A DNA stretch of 64,000 nucleotides from CBDAKK01 sp965196605 (GCA_965196605.1 CBDAKK010000005.1:1-64000); one strand, 5' to 3'; positions 16,718 to 25,401 are shown, numbered from the stretch's first letter. A program made the numbers and translations. The notes: a model not told the origin generated them from the sequence alone.

Positions 16718-18103
16718 ATGATGCATGACGAAAAAAAGAAAGGCGTGTCAGAGGTTGCCGCCTTTCCTAGCTTTGCAGAAGCTGCTTGCGTATGGCTGCG
16801 TATAGGGTGCTTGTCTTTTGGTGGCCCGGCGGGGCAAATAGCCTTAATGCACCGTGAAGTGGTAGATAAACGGCGCTGGATTAGCGATGCGCGTTTTTTG
16901 CATGCCTTGAATTTTTGTTCGCTCTTGCCTGGTCCTGAGGCTCAGCAGCTGGCAATTTATCTCGGTTGGTTATTGCACGGCGTCAAAGGTGGCGTGCTAG
17001 CGGGCTTGTTTTTTATTCTTCCCGGGACGCTGGTAATGCTAGGACTCTCGCTGCTCTTTGTGCTTGCAGACCAAGTGCCCGCGGTCATGGCGCTCTTTTT
17101 TGGGCTGAAGGCAGCGGTGCTTGCCATTGTTTTTCATGCTTTGTTGCGAATTGCTGCGCGAACCTTGAAAGGCGCGCTCCCGTGGGCGCTTGCATCAACG
17201 GCTTTTGTTGCGCTGTTTTTGTTCAATGTGTCTTTTCCTTTAGTGATGCTGGTCTCGTCTCTTGTAGGCTTGGCAATGCCGCGGTTTTTTTACCAACACG
17301 TGCGCGAGCCCGCTGATATGCAACACCCTGCTCTGTTAGATGCCGTAATAGCAGGTGACCCCGACTATGCGAAAGAGCGTGCCAAAAGCGCACGCCGAGC
17401 TGGTGGGACGGCACTGGTACTCTGGCTAGCACCCTTAATTGCGCTGTTGTTTTTTGGTGGTTTTTACGCTGAGGTTGCGTGGTTTTTTTCCAAAATGGCG
17501 GTGCTCACTTTTGGCGGGGCCTATGCAGTCTTGACCTATGTTGCACAAGAAGCTGTGGAACACTACGCTTGGTTGACCGCGTCAGAAATGCTGAGCGGTT
17601 TGGGGTTGGCAGAGACTACCCCCGGGCCTTTAGTTTTGGTGTTGCAATTTGTGAGTTTTTTAGCGGGGTTTGGTGCCACTACGGGGTTTGGTAGCAGTCT
17701 TATTACGGGCATTATGAGCACTGGAGTCATGTTGTGGATGACCGTTGCTCCTTGTTTTGCCTTTGTTTTTTTAGGAGCGCCTGCCATAGAGCAGTTATGT
17801 GAGAAGCGCGCACTCTCGGGAGCGCTTTCGGCAATAACCGCTGCCGTAGTTGGGGTTATTGCTAATTTGGCATTGTGGTTTGGCTTACGAGTGCTCTTTC
17901 TCCAGCTCAAGCCTGTAGAACTAGGGGGGCTTGTTTTGGAGCTGCCTCTTCTCAGCAGCCTCGACCTTGCGGCACTCTGCATTGTCGCCGTAGCAAGCCT
18001 TGCACTTTTTGTTTTTCGTTGGAGTGTAATACAAACCCTAGGCATTTGTGGACTCATGGGAATGATTGTGAAGCTTGGCCTTGATTTTTTTGCATATTTG
18101 TAA
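16718..18103 (+). CDS. chrA: ChrA-type chromate/anion transporter
   Basis: An inner membrane protein of the CHR family, 461 residues, the usual long two-domain form. Each half carries the family signature: SFGGPAGQIALMHREVV with LPGPEAQQLA in the first, LTFGGAYAVLTYVAQE with TTPGPLVL in the second. About ten hydrophobic segments. ChrA proteins export chromate or take up related oxyanions; the natural substrate here is unknown. The start could be either of two adjacent ATGs, 16718 or 16721. A TATAAT at 16633 may be its promoter. It lies between cassette copies 2 and 3. Confidence 0.88.
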   Translation: MMHDEKKKGVSEVAAFPSFAEAACVWLRIGCLSFGGPAGQIALMHREVVDKRRWISDARFLHALNFCSLLPGPEAQQLAIYLGWLLHGVKGGVLAGLFFILPGTLVMLGLSLLFVLADQVPAVMALFFGLKAAVLAIVFHALLRIAARTLKGALPWALASTAFVALFLFNVSFPLVMLVSSLVGLAMPRFFYQHVREPADMQHPALLDAVIAGDPDYAKERAKSARRAGGTALVLWLAPLIALLFFGGFYAEVAWFFSKMAVLTFGGAYAVLTYVAQEAVEHYAWLTASEMLSGLGLAETTPGPLVLVLQFVSFLAGFGATTGFGSSLITGIMSTGVMLWMTVAPCFAFVFLGAPAIEQLCEKRALSGALSAITAAVVGVIANLALWFGLRVLFLQLKPVELGGLVLELPLLSSLDLAALCIVAVASLALFVFRWSVIQTLGICGLMGMIVKLGLDFFAYL

Positions 18104-18227
18104 ATCTACCACTCCAATGCTTACAGTGCAACATGCAGAGTAAACATAAGTCGCTATAGGCTAAAGATGCATGGGTAGATTCTATCCCCCGTGTCTTTAT
18201 TCTCCATGGCGTAGCCCCCCGCGCGGA

Positions 18228-18286
18228 GAGCGCAGTACCGCGTCTTACCCCGTGGGGGTTTGGGGGCTTGCCCCTACAAAGGCATA
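18228..18286. repeat. dispersed repeat ahead of cassette copy 3
   Basis: GTACCGCGTCTTACCCCGTGG followed by a GGGGG...CCCC stem, matching 14507-14570 ahead of cassette copy 1. The copies share this flank as well as the cassette itself. Confidence 0.6.
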
Positions 18287-18288
18287 AG

Positions 18289-18495
18289 CCTATGCTTTAT
18301 AAGCATTTACAAAACGCATTTCATGATGAAAAAAATTATAAAAAAATAATCTTTTCAAAAAATACTTGTGTTTTTTGTGGATAATTCATAATGTAATAGC
18401 AAATATTCAATAATCATTATAGGGGAATTTTATGAACAAGTTTCATTTTTTTCGCGTACTTGTGTGCGCATTTTCTTTGGCAAGCGTAACGCTTT
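18289..18495 (+). repeat. secreted-peptide cassette, constant 5' part, copy 3 (cut)
   Basis: Matches copies 1 and 2 through the leader, promoter (TTGTGT 18366, TAATGT 18389), ribosome binding site and first 21 codons of the signal peptide. Identity ends abruptly after ACGCTTT, where the prophage terminal sequence begins. Confidence 0.8.
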
Positions 18496-18566
18496 GTAAA
18501 ATCCAACTAAATATGCAACAAAAAATCCAACTCAAAGTGAGAATGGGAAGCACTGTAGCCTCTTGA
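18432..18566 (+). pseudogene. secreted-peptide gene copy 3, truncated by the prophage left end
   Basis: Codons 1-21 are the cassette signal peptide; from TGT at 18495 onward the frame reads prophage end sequence and stops at TGA 18564-18566, giving a 44-codon hybrid without a signal peptidase site. The missing 3' part is not found at the right end of the prophage or elsewhere in the window. Confidence 0.75.
18495..18548 (+). repeat. prophage left terminal sites (likely transposase-binding)
   Basis: AATCCAAC at 18500 and again at 18524, 24 bases apart, the second running into AAAGTGAGAATGGGAAG. The reverse complement of the right end has AATCCAA at 56860 (reading leftward), GTCCA 24 bases further in, and AAAGTGCGAGTGGGGAG after the second. 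In Mu, paired sites at each end bind MuA. Confidence 0.6.
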
Positions 18567-18683
18567 AACACAAGAAGTGTGTAATAAAGCATACAAAAAC
18601 AGCCTTTTATTAGTATTTTTTTGCACGAAAATCTCTCGGCTGTAGAAATTTGTCGCTCCAATTTTGCAAAAATGGATTGCTCA

Positions 18684-18718
18684 AAAATGCACGTTTTTTT
18701 ACGTGACATTTTTTTATT
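18684..18718. terminator. bidirectional hairpin at the end of the leftward late operon
   Basis: AATGCACGT at 18686 pairs with ACGTGACATT at 18701 (one bulge), with T runs on both sides. Read leftward it would stop transcription of the packaging operon before the phage end. Otherwise 18567-18953 has no supported gene. Confidence 0.5.
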
Positions 18719-18953
18719 TTCTAGGCGTTTACAACCAGCCTAAGCAGGTATATGCTGGCATTTCAGTCTTTGGATAAAAGATAGATTTTCTGACTACGCA
18801 AGGCAGAGCGTATCAATTAATAACACACTCGATATGCATACACGCTTCTTGGTGCTTTGGCCTTTCTTCCCTGTATTGCGCCCCATTTTATTTCGAACAG
18901 GCTTTTACAGACAACTATGCTTTTTGTTTTTCGTTTTTACGATATTAAATATT

Positions 18954-19490
18954 CTAAACAAACGTAAGTCCGGTCCGCACACGCATTGCATACTCCGATA
19001 CAATAAATGTATTCATCATAGTGGCGATAAAGTTACTGATTTCTTCCCCATCTCTTCGATAGTTCTTTGATAACGGAGGATGCAAGTGATGACGTTTTAT
19101 ATACGCCTTCCATTCTTTGCGTATTGCTTCTTCTGGCATTAATATCTCACCAGCAAATACATTCGCTTCAGTTTCTTGTTGATTACTAAGCGTGCTTCTA
19201 TATAATGGATCATCTACTAGTCCATCACCAATGTACATACGATGTAAGAAAAAATGCCCCAACTCATGCGCCGTCGTAAATCGCTGTCTATTTATCGAAT
19301 GGTTCGCGTTCACACTAATGACAAATCCATCATCTGCGTGATTTTTTATAATTTGACCAGAAATATCACCTAAAGGTTTATGTTCGATTTTTATGTTGTA
19401 CTCTTGTGCTATGTACCATAGTTGCACAGGAATGTTTTGAAGATGTTTTGTGAGACTCGCTACTACATTGGATATGTTACAATTCTTCAT
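18954..19490 (-). CDS. ImmA/IrrE-type metallopeptidase, paralogue 1
   Basis: 178 residues. The zinc motif HELGHFFLH is followed by the third-ligand region NQQETEANVFAGEILMP, as in ImmA/IrrE proteases that cleave phage or mobile-element repressors. It is clearly related to the prophage gene at 27830 (GDGLVDDPLYRS versus GDGIIDDPLYRS and a common C-terminus). It overlaps the upstream membrane protein gene by 14 bases, so the two are co-translated. Leftmost gene of the prophage. Its target is unknown. Confidence 0.8.
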   Translation of the reverse strand: MKNCNISNVVASLTKHLQNIPVQLWYIAQEYNIKIEHKPLGDISGQIIKNHADDGFVISVNANHSINRQRFTTAHELGHFFLHRMYIGDGLVDDPLYRSTLSNQQETEANVFAGEILMPEEAIRKEWKAYIKRHHLHPPLSKNYRRDGEEISNFIATMMNTFIVSEYAMRVRTGLTFV

Positions 19491-19839
19491 TTTCTTGTTT
19501 CACCATTTTTATGCTATGCTCAGATTCCTGTACCTCTTGTGCTTCTTGTCTTTCCTTGAGTAGCTGTGCTGCCCTTGATGCTATCTCCTGAAGTTTATTT
19601 TCTTTAATATCATTTGCAGCTCTACTTATTTTATCTTCTATATCTTTCCATCCAAAAAATGCGAGAATACCTCCGCCAAGTGCTATCGTTGCCAATATTA
19701 TTTCTAACAACGATATTTGGAAACTAATAACATCAACATTGCTTAAAGCACCTGTGTTGATAAATCTATGTACACCAAAGTCTATTAGCAATATAAATAA
19801 AATAGATACAATTATCAAAAAAATACCCATTAATTTCAT
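19477..19839 (-). CDS. membrane protein with C-terminal coiled coil, 120 aa
   Basis: Two hydrophobic segments (about residues 3-25 and 43-65), then a charged helix (DIEDKISRAANDIKENKLQEI onward) reaching the C-terminus. It overlaps the ImmA-like gene downstream. Pairs of a small membrane protein and an ImmA-like protease are found in mobile elements; here they could be a superinfection or stress module. No family assignment. Confidence 0.65.
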   Translation of the reverse strand: MKLMGIFLIIVSILFILLIDFGVHRFINTGALSNVDVISFQISLLEIILATIALGGGILAFFGWKDIEDKISRAANDIKENKLQEIASRAAQLLKERQEAQEVQESEHSIKMVKQENEEL

Positions 19840-20028
19840 CTGTTATATTTTACACTTTTATTGTAATGAATGCTTGAAGTCACCCTCTTACAACGGTAAC
19901 ACCTACCCTTGAATCCACCCTATCCTTGAATTCGCACTTGACACCTACGGGCAATTGGAGTACTTTATAGGTGGTGCTGTGAGCGATCACGGCCGGCGCG
20001 CCACACCCTTTCTTGGTTGTGGCATTTT

Positions 20029-21393
20029 TTATTTGTATCTCCACTTGTGTAAGTTATCGCCCTGCAGTATCCACACCTGATGAATATATTTTGTTCTTTG
20101 CCCGTGTAACTCAGTTTTTAACGTTTCAAGATTTACCGCATCGCCAATGCGTATCATCACATTTTCAGCTTGGTCTCTGCTTGTATTGTAAATGAGTTTT
20201 GCTATATTTTTAGCATTTGTAGAAGAAACACTTTTGAAGTCAAACATCTTATCTCCCACAATAGCATCGGGGTTTTTGATACCCGGAGTTTTCGTCTCTG
20301 GAAGCAGGTACACTTTTTCACGACGCTGGGCAAGCGCATCGGCACTCTCGCGCTCACTAGCGCGTACGCGTTTTTGATGTTTCGATTTTTCCTCCCTGTT
20401 TTGAGCTTCATGGACACGCCCGCCGTTTTCATATCGTTTTATAATATTCGTACCGCGCACTAACTCAAGTGCATAGTTATTCATCCCGAGCATATGCGCA
20501 AGGTGGACGATATCGCCCGCCATGCCATAGGAAATCGCGCGCTGTTTCATCGCGGGGGTAAGCTTCCAAAAGTTTTCTTTTTGAAGCGGGTTTGCACCGA
20601 AGCCCCTTTGTGCCGGGCGCGCCTTCGTGGGCAGGGGCGTCTCGGTAATATCATAGGCCTCTGCCAAAGTTTCAGAAATACCGATGCGAGTACTGCGACA
20701 ATTGTGGTGGAGCGGCGGCGTGTTGCTATCCCAATAGGGGTCAGTCGCTTTACGCACAATGCCATTACGCGCGCTGCATATGGCAGAAGTACGCGAGTCG
20801 ATGTTCGCGCTAAACTTATAAAAGCGCGGAGGCGTCTTTGTATCTTGAAGCGCGCGTCCCGCGGAGTACGCAGTATGCAAATTCGTGCGAAATACGGTCT
20901 CCCAGTACCACGGCTTGATACGCGCAAAGCCCGCCGCGTTCAAGAGTGACACATCGCTTGTTTCTTTAATAAACTGTTGCAAGTTCATACCGCCTCTTAA
21001 CGAGCGTAGTATCTGCTTACGCACGGCATTGATAGCGTCAAGCGATGTGAGTGCTGCTACAGTAAAGGCGCGATATCGCATCTGTTTTTCAAGCGTAGAA
21101 AACTCAGCCTTCGTTACGGGTATCTGCGAACGCACGATGCGTTCGGCTTCTTCAAAGTTCACATGGTTTTCTAAGACGGCCTGAGGCCAATCATCTGCGA
21201 GCACAATCTGTTTTGGCCTTGCGTGCTTCACACCTAAGAAGAATGCACCCAGTAAGCCCCGCTCAATAATGCGAACAAAGCCGAGCATAGTTCTGTAATC
21301 AAAATATGCGCTCGTCGGCTTCATCGCTCGTGCGCGCTCTTGAGCGCGTGCCTTGCTCACGCTACGAAGGTAGGTGCGCATGCTCCGCAACAC
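20029..21393 (-). CDS. Mu gpF-like minor head protein with C-terminal nuclease-toxin-like domain
   Basis: The first ~300 residues are a Mu gpF/SPP1 gp7 minor head protein: the ETVFRTNLHTAYSAGR helix and the zinc-finger-like PPLHHNCRST motif. It helps head assembly and is carried in the capsid. Residues ~345-454 are an extra domain: KTPGIKNPDAIVGDKMFDFK has PD at 375-376 and DFK at 385-387, a PD-(D/E)XK arrangement resembling CdiA-type tRNA nuclease toxins. GTG 21393 is the first canonical start, but the frame is open a further 120 bases upstream with credible coding (LSDNAKTREALFTKLEHAEA), reaching a T9 run (coding strand) in the end of the portal gene. True start uncertain. Confidence 0.82.
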   Translation of the reverse strand: MLRSMRTYLRSVSKARAQERARAMKPTSAYFDYRTMLGFVRIIERGLLGAFFLGVKHARPKQIVLADDWPQAVLENHVNFEEAERIVRSQIPVTKAEFSTLEKQMRYRAFTVAALTSLDAINAVRKQILRSLRGGMNLQQFIKETSDVSLLNAAGFARIKPWYWETVFRTNLHTAYSAGRALQDTKTPPRFYKFSANIDSRTSAICSARNGIVRKATDPYWDSNTPPLHHNCRSTRIGISETLAEAYDITETPLPTKARPAQRGFGANPLQKENFWKLTPAMKQRAISYGMAGDIVHLAHMLGMNNYALELVRGTNIIKRYENGGRVHEAQNREEKSKHQKRVRASERESADALAQRREKVYLLPETKTPGIKNPDAIVGDKMFDFKSVSSTNAKNIAKLIYNTSRDQAENVMIRIGDAVNLETLKTELHGQRTKYIHQVWILQGDNLHKWRYK

Positions 21394-21509
21394 AAGTGCG
21401 CGTACGCGAGCATACCAGCGGCCGCTTAACGCATCGAGCGTAACAAGCTTTTTCGCCTCGGCGTGCTCAAGTTTTGTAAACAGCGCCTCTCTCGTTTTTG
21501 CATTATCGC

Positions 21510-22688
21510 TTAAAAAAAAACCGAAGGCGGGTGAGAAAACTGCGCACTACTCGGGCTGTCCCCACCGAGAAAGATATCAGCATCGTCCTTCGGCTTTGGT
21601 AATGCGTGATGCTCATAGAGTGCGCTCAGCGAGATAGGCACACCGCGGTCGACCGCTTGCAGTATCTCTTCAAACGAAGCCTTTTTTGCGGTATCAAAGA
21701 CAAGGTGCGGATACTCATTCTGTACACCGAAATTCAAGTCAACAAGAGAGCGGATAAGCGACTTATTGATTGTCTCGCTTAAAGCACGTGCATCATCGCG
21801 TACAATTTTATCGAAGGCGCGCTCATGAACTTCGGCTTGCGCCCTTGTGCCGTGTTTCGCCTCCTGTGTTGCTAGAACTTGTCCCGTAATAGCGTAGGAT
21901 ATTTCAGCATTACACGCAGCGATAAGCGTGTTAAAATCGGCAATGCGTCCACTCGCGTCGATGGTCTTCACTTCGCGCACGTTTGCAAAGGAACCTGCGC
22001 TATCGCTTTTCAGGCGATGCAAGTCCTGAGCAATCTGCTCTGAGCGCGCCTTGGTCTCTTCGGGGTCGGTGGTATCTAAGTCGAAGAGCGCCAATACAGA
22101 CGGGACGCCGTAGCGGTCGGCAAGCTGGAGCCAATACTGCCAGCCCGCTTTTTTAAATTTATAGAGCCACCAGCACGGGCGTAAAGAGCTTGTACCGTAG
22201 GGACTTTCTGCATGCGGGGAATTGCGGTGCACAATAAACTTATGCGGCATAGGTAACACGCGCGGGCCTGTTGGGCTTTGCCACACAAGCCGATGCTTCG
22301 CGTCAAAAGAAAACAACGCGACACTGCGCGACTTGAGTGCTTGCGGAACCCAGCGCCCTGCGTGAAGGTGCCAAAGAATCTCGCTTACCGAAAAGCCGTA
22401 GATGATGGCAGAAAGCAGCTCGCGGAAATCTTGATGCAAGGGTATCGCCTGCAATGCATCGCGAACAAATGCGTTGACATGTTCTGCACCCCCGACAATC
22501 TGCCACCCAAGGCCCGTAGTACCCGCAATGCGTAAGCGCACATCGCCCGCAATACGCGCATCGCGCAGCAGCGTACCATAATCGGCGCGCGAGTGCATGT
22601 TCGGTTCATGGTCAGGGTCGGGCATGTTCATGGCAAACTCGTATAAGCCCGGTCGTACAATCTCTGCGTTCAGGTGTTTTTGCGCCAT
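21510..22688 (-). CDS. Mu gp29-like portal protein (DUF935)
   Basis: 392 residues, in the range for DUF935 portals, the dodecameric ring through which DNA enters the head. Typical features: RPGLYEFAMNMPDPD at the N-terminus, GFSVSEILWH near residue 100, SPYGTSSLRPCWWLYKFKK near 165 and GQVLATQEAKHGTRAQAEVHE near 270. It starts immediately after the terminase stop (TAA then ATG) with AGGGGA upstream. It ends in GTTTTTTTTTAA, a nine-T run where slippage would join it to the gpF-like gene. Confidence 0.88.
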   Translation of the reverse strand: MAQKHLNAEIVRPGLYEFAMNMPDPDHEPNMHSRADYGTLLRDARIAGDVRLRIAGTTGLGWQIVGGAEHVNAFVRDALQAIPLHQDFRELLSAIIYGFSVSEILWHLHAGRWVPQALKSRSVALFSFDAKHRLVWQSPTGPRVLPMPHKFIVHRNSPHAESPYGTSSLRPCWWLYKFKKAGWQYWLQLADRYGVPSVLALFDLDTTDPEETKARSEQIAQDLHRLKSDSAGSFANVREVKTIDASGRIADFNTLIAACNAEISYAITGQVLATQEAKHGTRAQAEVHERAFDKIVRDDARALSETINKSLIRSLVDLNFGVQNEYPHLVFDTAKKASFEEILQAVDRGVPISLSALYEHHALPKPKDDADIFLGGDSPSSAQFSHPPSVFF

Positions 22689-24242
22689 TTATAATCCCCT
22701 CATAAGACGTGCACTATGTCGAGTCTCGCCGCATGCGAACACGCGCGGCGCAGCGCGCCCGCGCCCGAGAGCCACCTCAATGGCGTAGTACAGCGCATCA
22801 ACCATATCATCGTATTGGTGTTTAGGAAACAAGGTAAGCTCATCGATAAGCGCATCACATGCGCTGTTCGCTGTAAAAAAGTACGTGCCATTCTCAAAGT
22901 AGGGCGACATACGTTCTACGCGCGAGTGTTTCGACATGCCCTTCGGCGTAGCTTCAACAATAGGCAAGCGCACGCCATGCGCTCTTCCACGCTCCTCTAT
23001 ATACTTCTTATAAACCCCCTGAAACCCGACTACCTCAAAGGCAATGCGCAGCGGGCGCCATTTCGCATGCATCGCAATACAGCGCGATACAAGCACGCTC
23101 GGCGTACAGCAGCGCGCCCACGCATCCAAGACGACCACGCGTTTATCGCTAAGCAGACCCACTACGACAATAGCACTCTCATCATGTTTGCCTGCACTTG
23201 GGTCTACGCCTGCAAAGACTTTCACGGCATTGATATCAAACGCCGAGGAAGTGAACTGGCGGAGCCACTCTATTTTTATAAGAGCGTCCTCGGGTGCAAG
23301 CGGTTCGTTTTGGTACTCGGTTGCAAAGTTGTGCGAGCCAATTTCTTGTTTTTTTCTTTGCAAAGCTGCAAGGTCCCAGTGTTCAGGCCACAGCGCAAGC
23401 ATTACACCCTTACGTCTGGGGTGCGCGCGTAATGATTGAAAGCGCAAGGTAAGCCAGTGCGGCATTGCGCCGTTTGCTATCTCTCTGCAGAGCCTGCTCA
23501 CAACATCATCGTTGTGCATAACGGTGCCAGTGGTAACGATAAGCGCATCTTTAGCCATCGGGATAACTGCGCGCTTAAACCAGCAGAATTGTTTCTCACG
23601 CTGTGTGGCGGAAGCCGCTGAGCCGTCTGTCATCAAGTCGTCTATAAGGATAAGGTCGGGTCTATGTTGGCGATAGCGCACGCCGCGAATGGCGGTACCC
23701 GCACCCGCAAAGCGCATACACACTCCGTTTGTTAAGCGTAGCTCGTTGGTAGACCATGTGCTGCCAATGAGCTCGCCCCAGTCTTCTTTAATGCGTTCAT
23801 TCGATGCTATTTCCCATGCGATGTCGGAGCTTAAGCGTCCTGCAGCCGTTTGGTTCGCCGCGATAATGACAATAAACGTACTTTGTTTTGTTAAGGCTCT
23901 CCACAGTGGGAGCGCTAGGCACATGCGCACCGTCTTACCGTGCCCCCGTGGCTCTATGTTCACAATACCGCGTATGTTTTGTGTCTCTCGCACACACGAT
24001 GTATCGGGCATGGAGGCACACAAAATGCGCGCACCCTCTTTCGACAAGGCCCTGTCGGTTACCATGCGTAAAATCTCTTTTTGATACGGCGCAAAGTCTT
24101 TGAAAAACAGGTGCGATAAATACTGCGTGCAAAAATATTCAAAGTCTTTCTGCGCGCGCGCAATTCGTTTTTGTTGCTCACCCGTACCCGCGCCGACAAG
24201 CGAGGCCAGTGTTGGGGCACTACTTCTTACGTTCATCGACAC
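22689..24242 (-). CDS. large terminase subunit (Mu gp28-like)
   Basis: 517 residues. The N-terminal ATPase has a Walker A-like EPRGHGKTVR and Walker B LILIDD; the C-terminal nuclease begins with GVDPSAGKHDESAIVVV, holding the metal-binding Asp. It packages phage DNA into the head at the portal. It overlaps the small terminase gene upstream by 23 bases and abuts the portal gene downstream. Confidence 0.9.
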   Translation of the reverse strand: MSMNVRSSAPTLASLVGAGTGEQQKRIARAQKDFEYFCTQYLSHLFFKDFAPYQKEILRMVTDRALSKEGARILCASMPDTSCVRETQNIRGIVNIEPRGHGKTVRMCLALPLWRALTKQSTFIVIIAANQTAAGRLSSDIAWEIASNERIKEDWGELIGSTWSTNELRLTNGVCMRFAGAGTAIRGVRYRQHRPDLILIDDLMTDGSAASATQREKQFCWFKRAVIPMAKDALIVTTGTVMHNDDVVSRLCREIANGAMPHWLTLRFQSLRAHPRRKGVMLALWPEHWDLAALQRKKQEIGSHNFATEYQNEPLAPEDALIKIEWLRQFTSSAFDINAVKVFAGVDPSAGKHDESAIVVVGLLSDKRVVVLDAWARCCTPSVLVSRCIAMHAKWRPLRIAFEVVGFQGVYKKYIEERGRAHGVRLPIVEATPKGMSKHSRVERMSPYFENGTYFFTANSACDALIDELTLFPKHQYDDMVDALYYAIEVALGRGRAAPRVFACGETRHSARLMRGL

Positions 24243-24747
24243 TCACCTTATCGATGATACTGTTAATCTGCCCAATAAGCTCGGGGTGTCCGGTAAGCTC
24301 TAAGGAGACAGCGGCGCGCAACGCGTCCTTTGCAGCCGAGACACCGTTTTGGTATGTCAAGCGTAGCTTGCCAAGTTGCACTTGTGCCTGTGATATCTTA
24401 CGCAACATCTCGACAACCTCGCCCGTGTCTGCAACCTCAATGTCTTGCAATGCCTTAATGTAGTTTAAGATATGCACGGACAGCAGACTTGTGGAAGCTT
24501 CTAAAAGTTCGGTATTCGATTTGCTCTGTGTTACTTCTATCAAAGATCCCATCTCATTGCGTACTTTAAGGAACTGCTCGGCAACTTCCTTCGATGCCTT
24601 AACCGTACGCCGCACTGCCTCATGGCTAATCTCATAGCCATCGCCCTGCAAGAGTTTTGCTATTTCTTTGTTCGATTTACCACCGGCGTGTAGCTCGACT
24701 ATGCGATCGACAACCTGTAGTAATTCGGCCTTACTTCGTCTTCCCAT
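24220..24747 (-). CDS. small terminase subunit (Mu gp27-like, DUF3486)
   Basis: 175 residues. Begins MGRRSKAELLQ and has an N-terminal helix-turn-helix (KSNKEIAKLLQGDGYEISHEAVRRTVKA) followed by long helices, as in DUF3486 proteins that recognise phage DNA and hand it to the large terminase. Start overlaps nothing; stop lies inside the large terminase gene. Confidence 0.85.
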   Translation of the reverse strand: MGRRSKAELLQVVDRIVELHAGGKSNKEIAKLLQGDGYEISHEAVRRTVKASKEVAEQFLKVRNEMGSLIEVTQSKSNTELLEASTSLLSVHILNYIKALQDIEVADTGEVVEMLRKISQAQVQLGKLRLTYQNGVSAAKDALRAAVSLELTGHPELIGQINSIIDKVSVDERKK

Positions 24748-24763
24748 GGTTCTAACTCCGCTA

Positions 24764-25192
24764 TTAGCGTGTTATGTAATACGTGCTGAGCACTCCCCCA
24801 ACAAGGCCAAGCAACACGCCGCCAATGCCACCGAGTAAGCCCGCCTCAATCGCCGCGCCGCGCGCGCTGCGTTCGTATCGCTTGAACAACGGCTCGTGCT
24901 CGGCGAGTATCACGCTTTGCTTCCTTAAGAGTTGCTGCGTCTCTTCGAGCGCGCGCTTGTTCTGAGCCAACAATGTCTTCAGCCTCTGCAGTGCCTGCAC
25001 GCGCTCTCTTAAGCTTTCTTCCAGGGTCTGTATTCGCTTCTCTTGCTGCTCGATTATTCCCTCTAATTCGTCCAGCAATTTCGTTTCGTCTTGCACCGCT
25101 TCCTGCGAATACGCGAGCTGCACACATGAGTAGGCCAATAACAGCACCACCAATAATAATGCCGTATTTCTTACATAACTTCCACATACCAT
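24764..25192 (-). CDS. inner-membrane spanin-like coiled-coil protein
   Basis: 142 residues: an N-terminal signal-anchor (ALLLVVLLLAYSCVQLAYS), a long coiled coil (about 35-105, EQQEKRIQTLEESLRER) and a C-terminal hydrophobic glycine-rich segment. In a lysis cassette behind a small lipoprotein and a holin-like gene, this fits an i-spanin, although the second hydrophobic region is atypical. It begins at the last base of the holin-like gene's stop. Confidence 0.55.
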   Translation of the reverse strand: MVCGSYVRNTALLLVVLLLAYSCVQLAYSQEAVQDETKLLDELEGIIEQQEKRIQTLEESLRERVQALQRLKTLLAQNKRALEETQQLLRKQSVILAEHEPLFKRYERSARGAAIEAGLLGGIGGVLLGLVGGVLSTYYITR

Positions 25193-25401
25193 TACTTGCG
25201 CCCCATCCTTTCTAAAACGCCAATACCAAGTAAGCCTCCCGCCGTTGTGTACGGGAGCAGGAGCACCCCCGCATCTTTATTGCATATCGAAACATACACG
25301 GTAAGCGCAAACGCGAAGAATAAGGCCAGTGCACCAAACACACGCTTGCTACTCAAGCGGCCATTCTCACCGCTGAACAATTCTCGTAATAATGCCTTCA
25401 T
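25192..25401 (-). CDS. holin-like protein, 69 aa
   Basis: The start at 25401 is chosen for AGGAGGG seven bases upstream; the frame is open to 25500. A short charged N-terminus (KALLRELFSGENGRLSSKR) precedes two hydrophobic segments (VFGALALFFAFALTVYV and LLLPYTTAGGLLGIGVL), the topology of small holins that hold open the inner membrane for the lysin. Position between lysin and spanin-like genes supports this. Confidence 0.6.
   Translation of the reverse strand: MKALLRELFSGENGRLSSKRVFGALALFFAFALTVYVSICNKDAGVLLLPYTTAGGLLGIGVLERMGRK

Noticed and set aside
18443..18709. Leftward 88-codon frame across the prophage left junction
   Set aside because: It spans host cassette and phage end sequence and has no binding site or domain.
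19990..20004. GGCCGGCGCGCC segment as an engineered cloning site
   Set aside because: A chance overlap of rare-cutter-like sequence in a phage spacer; no vector sequence nearby.
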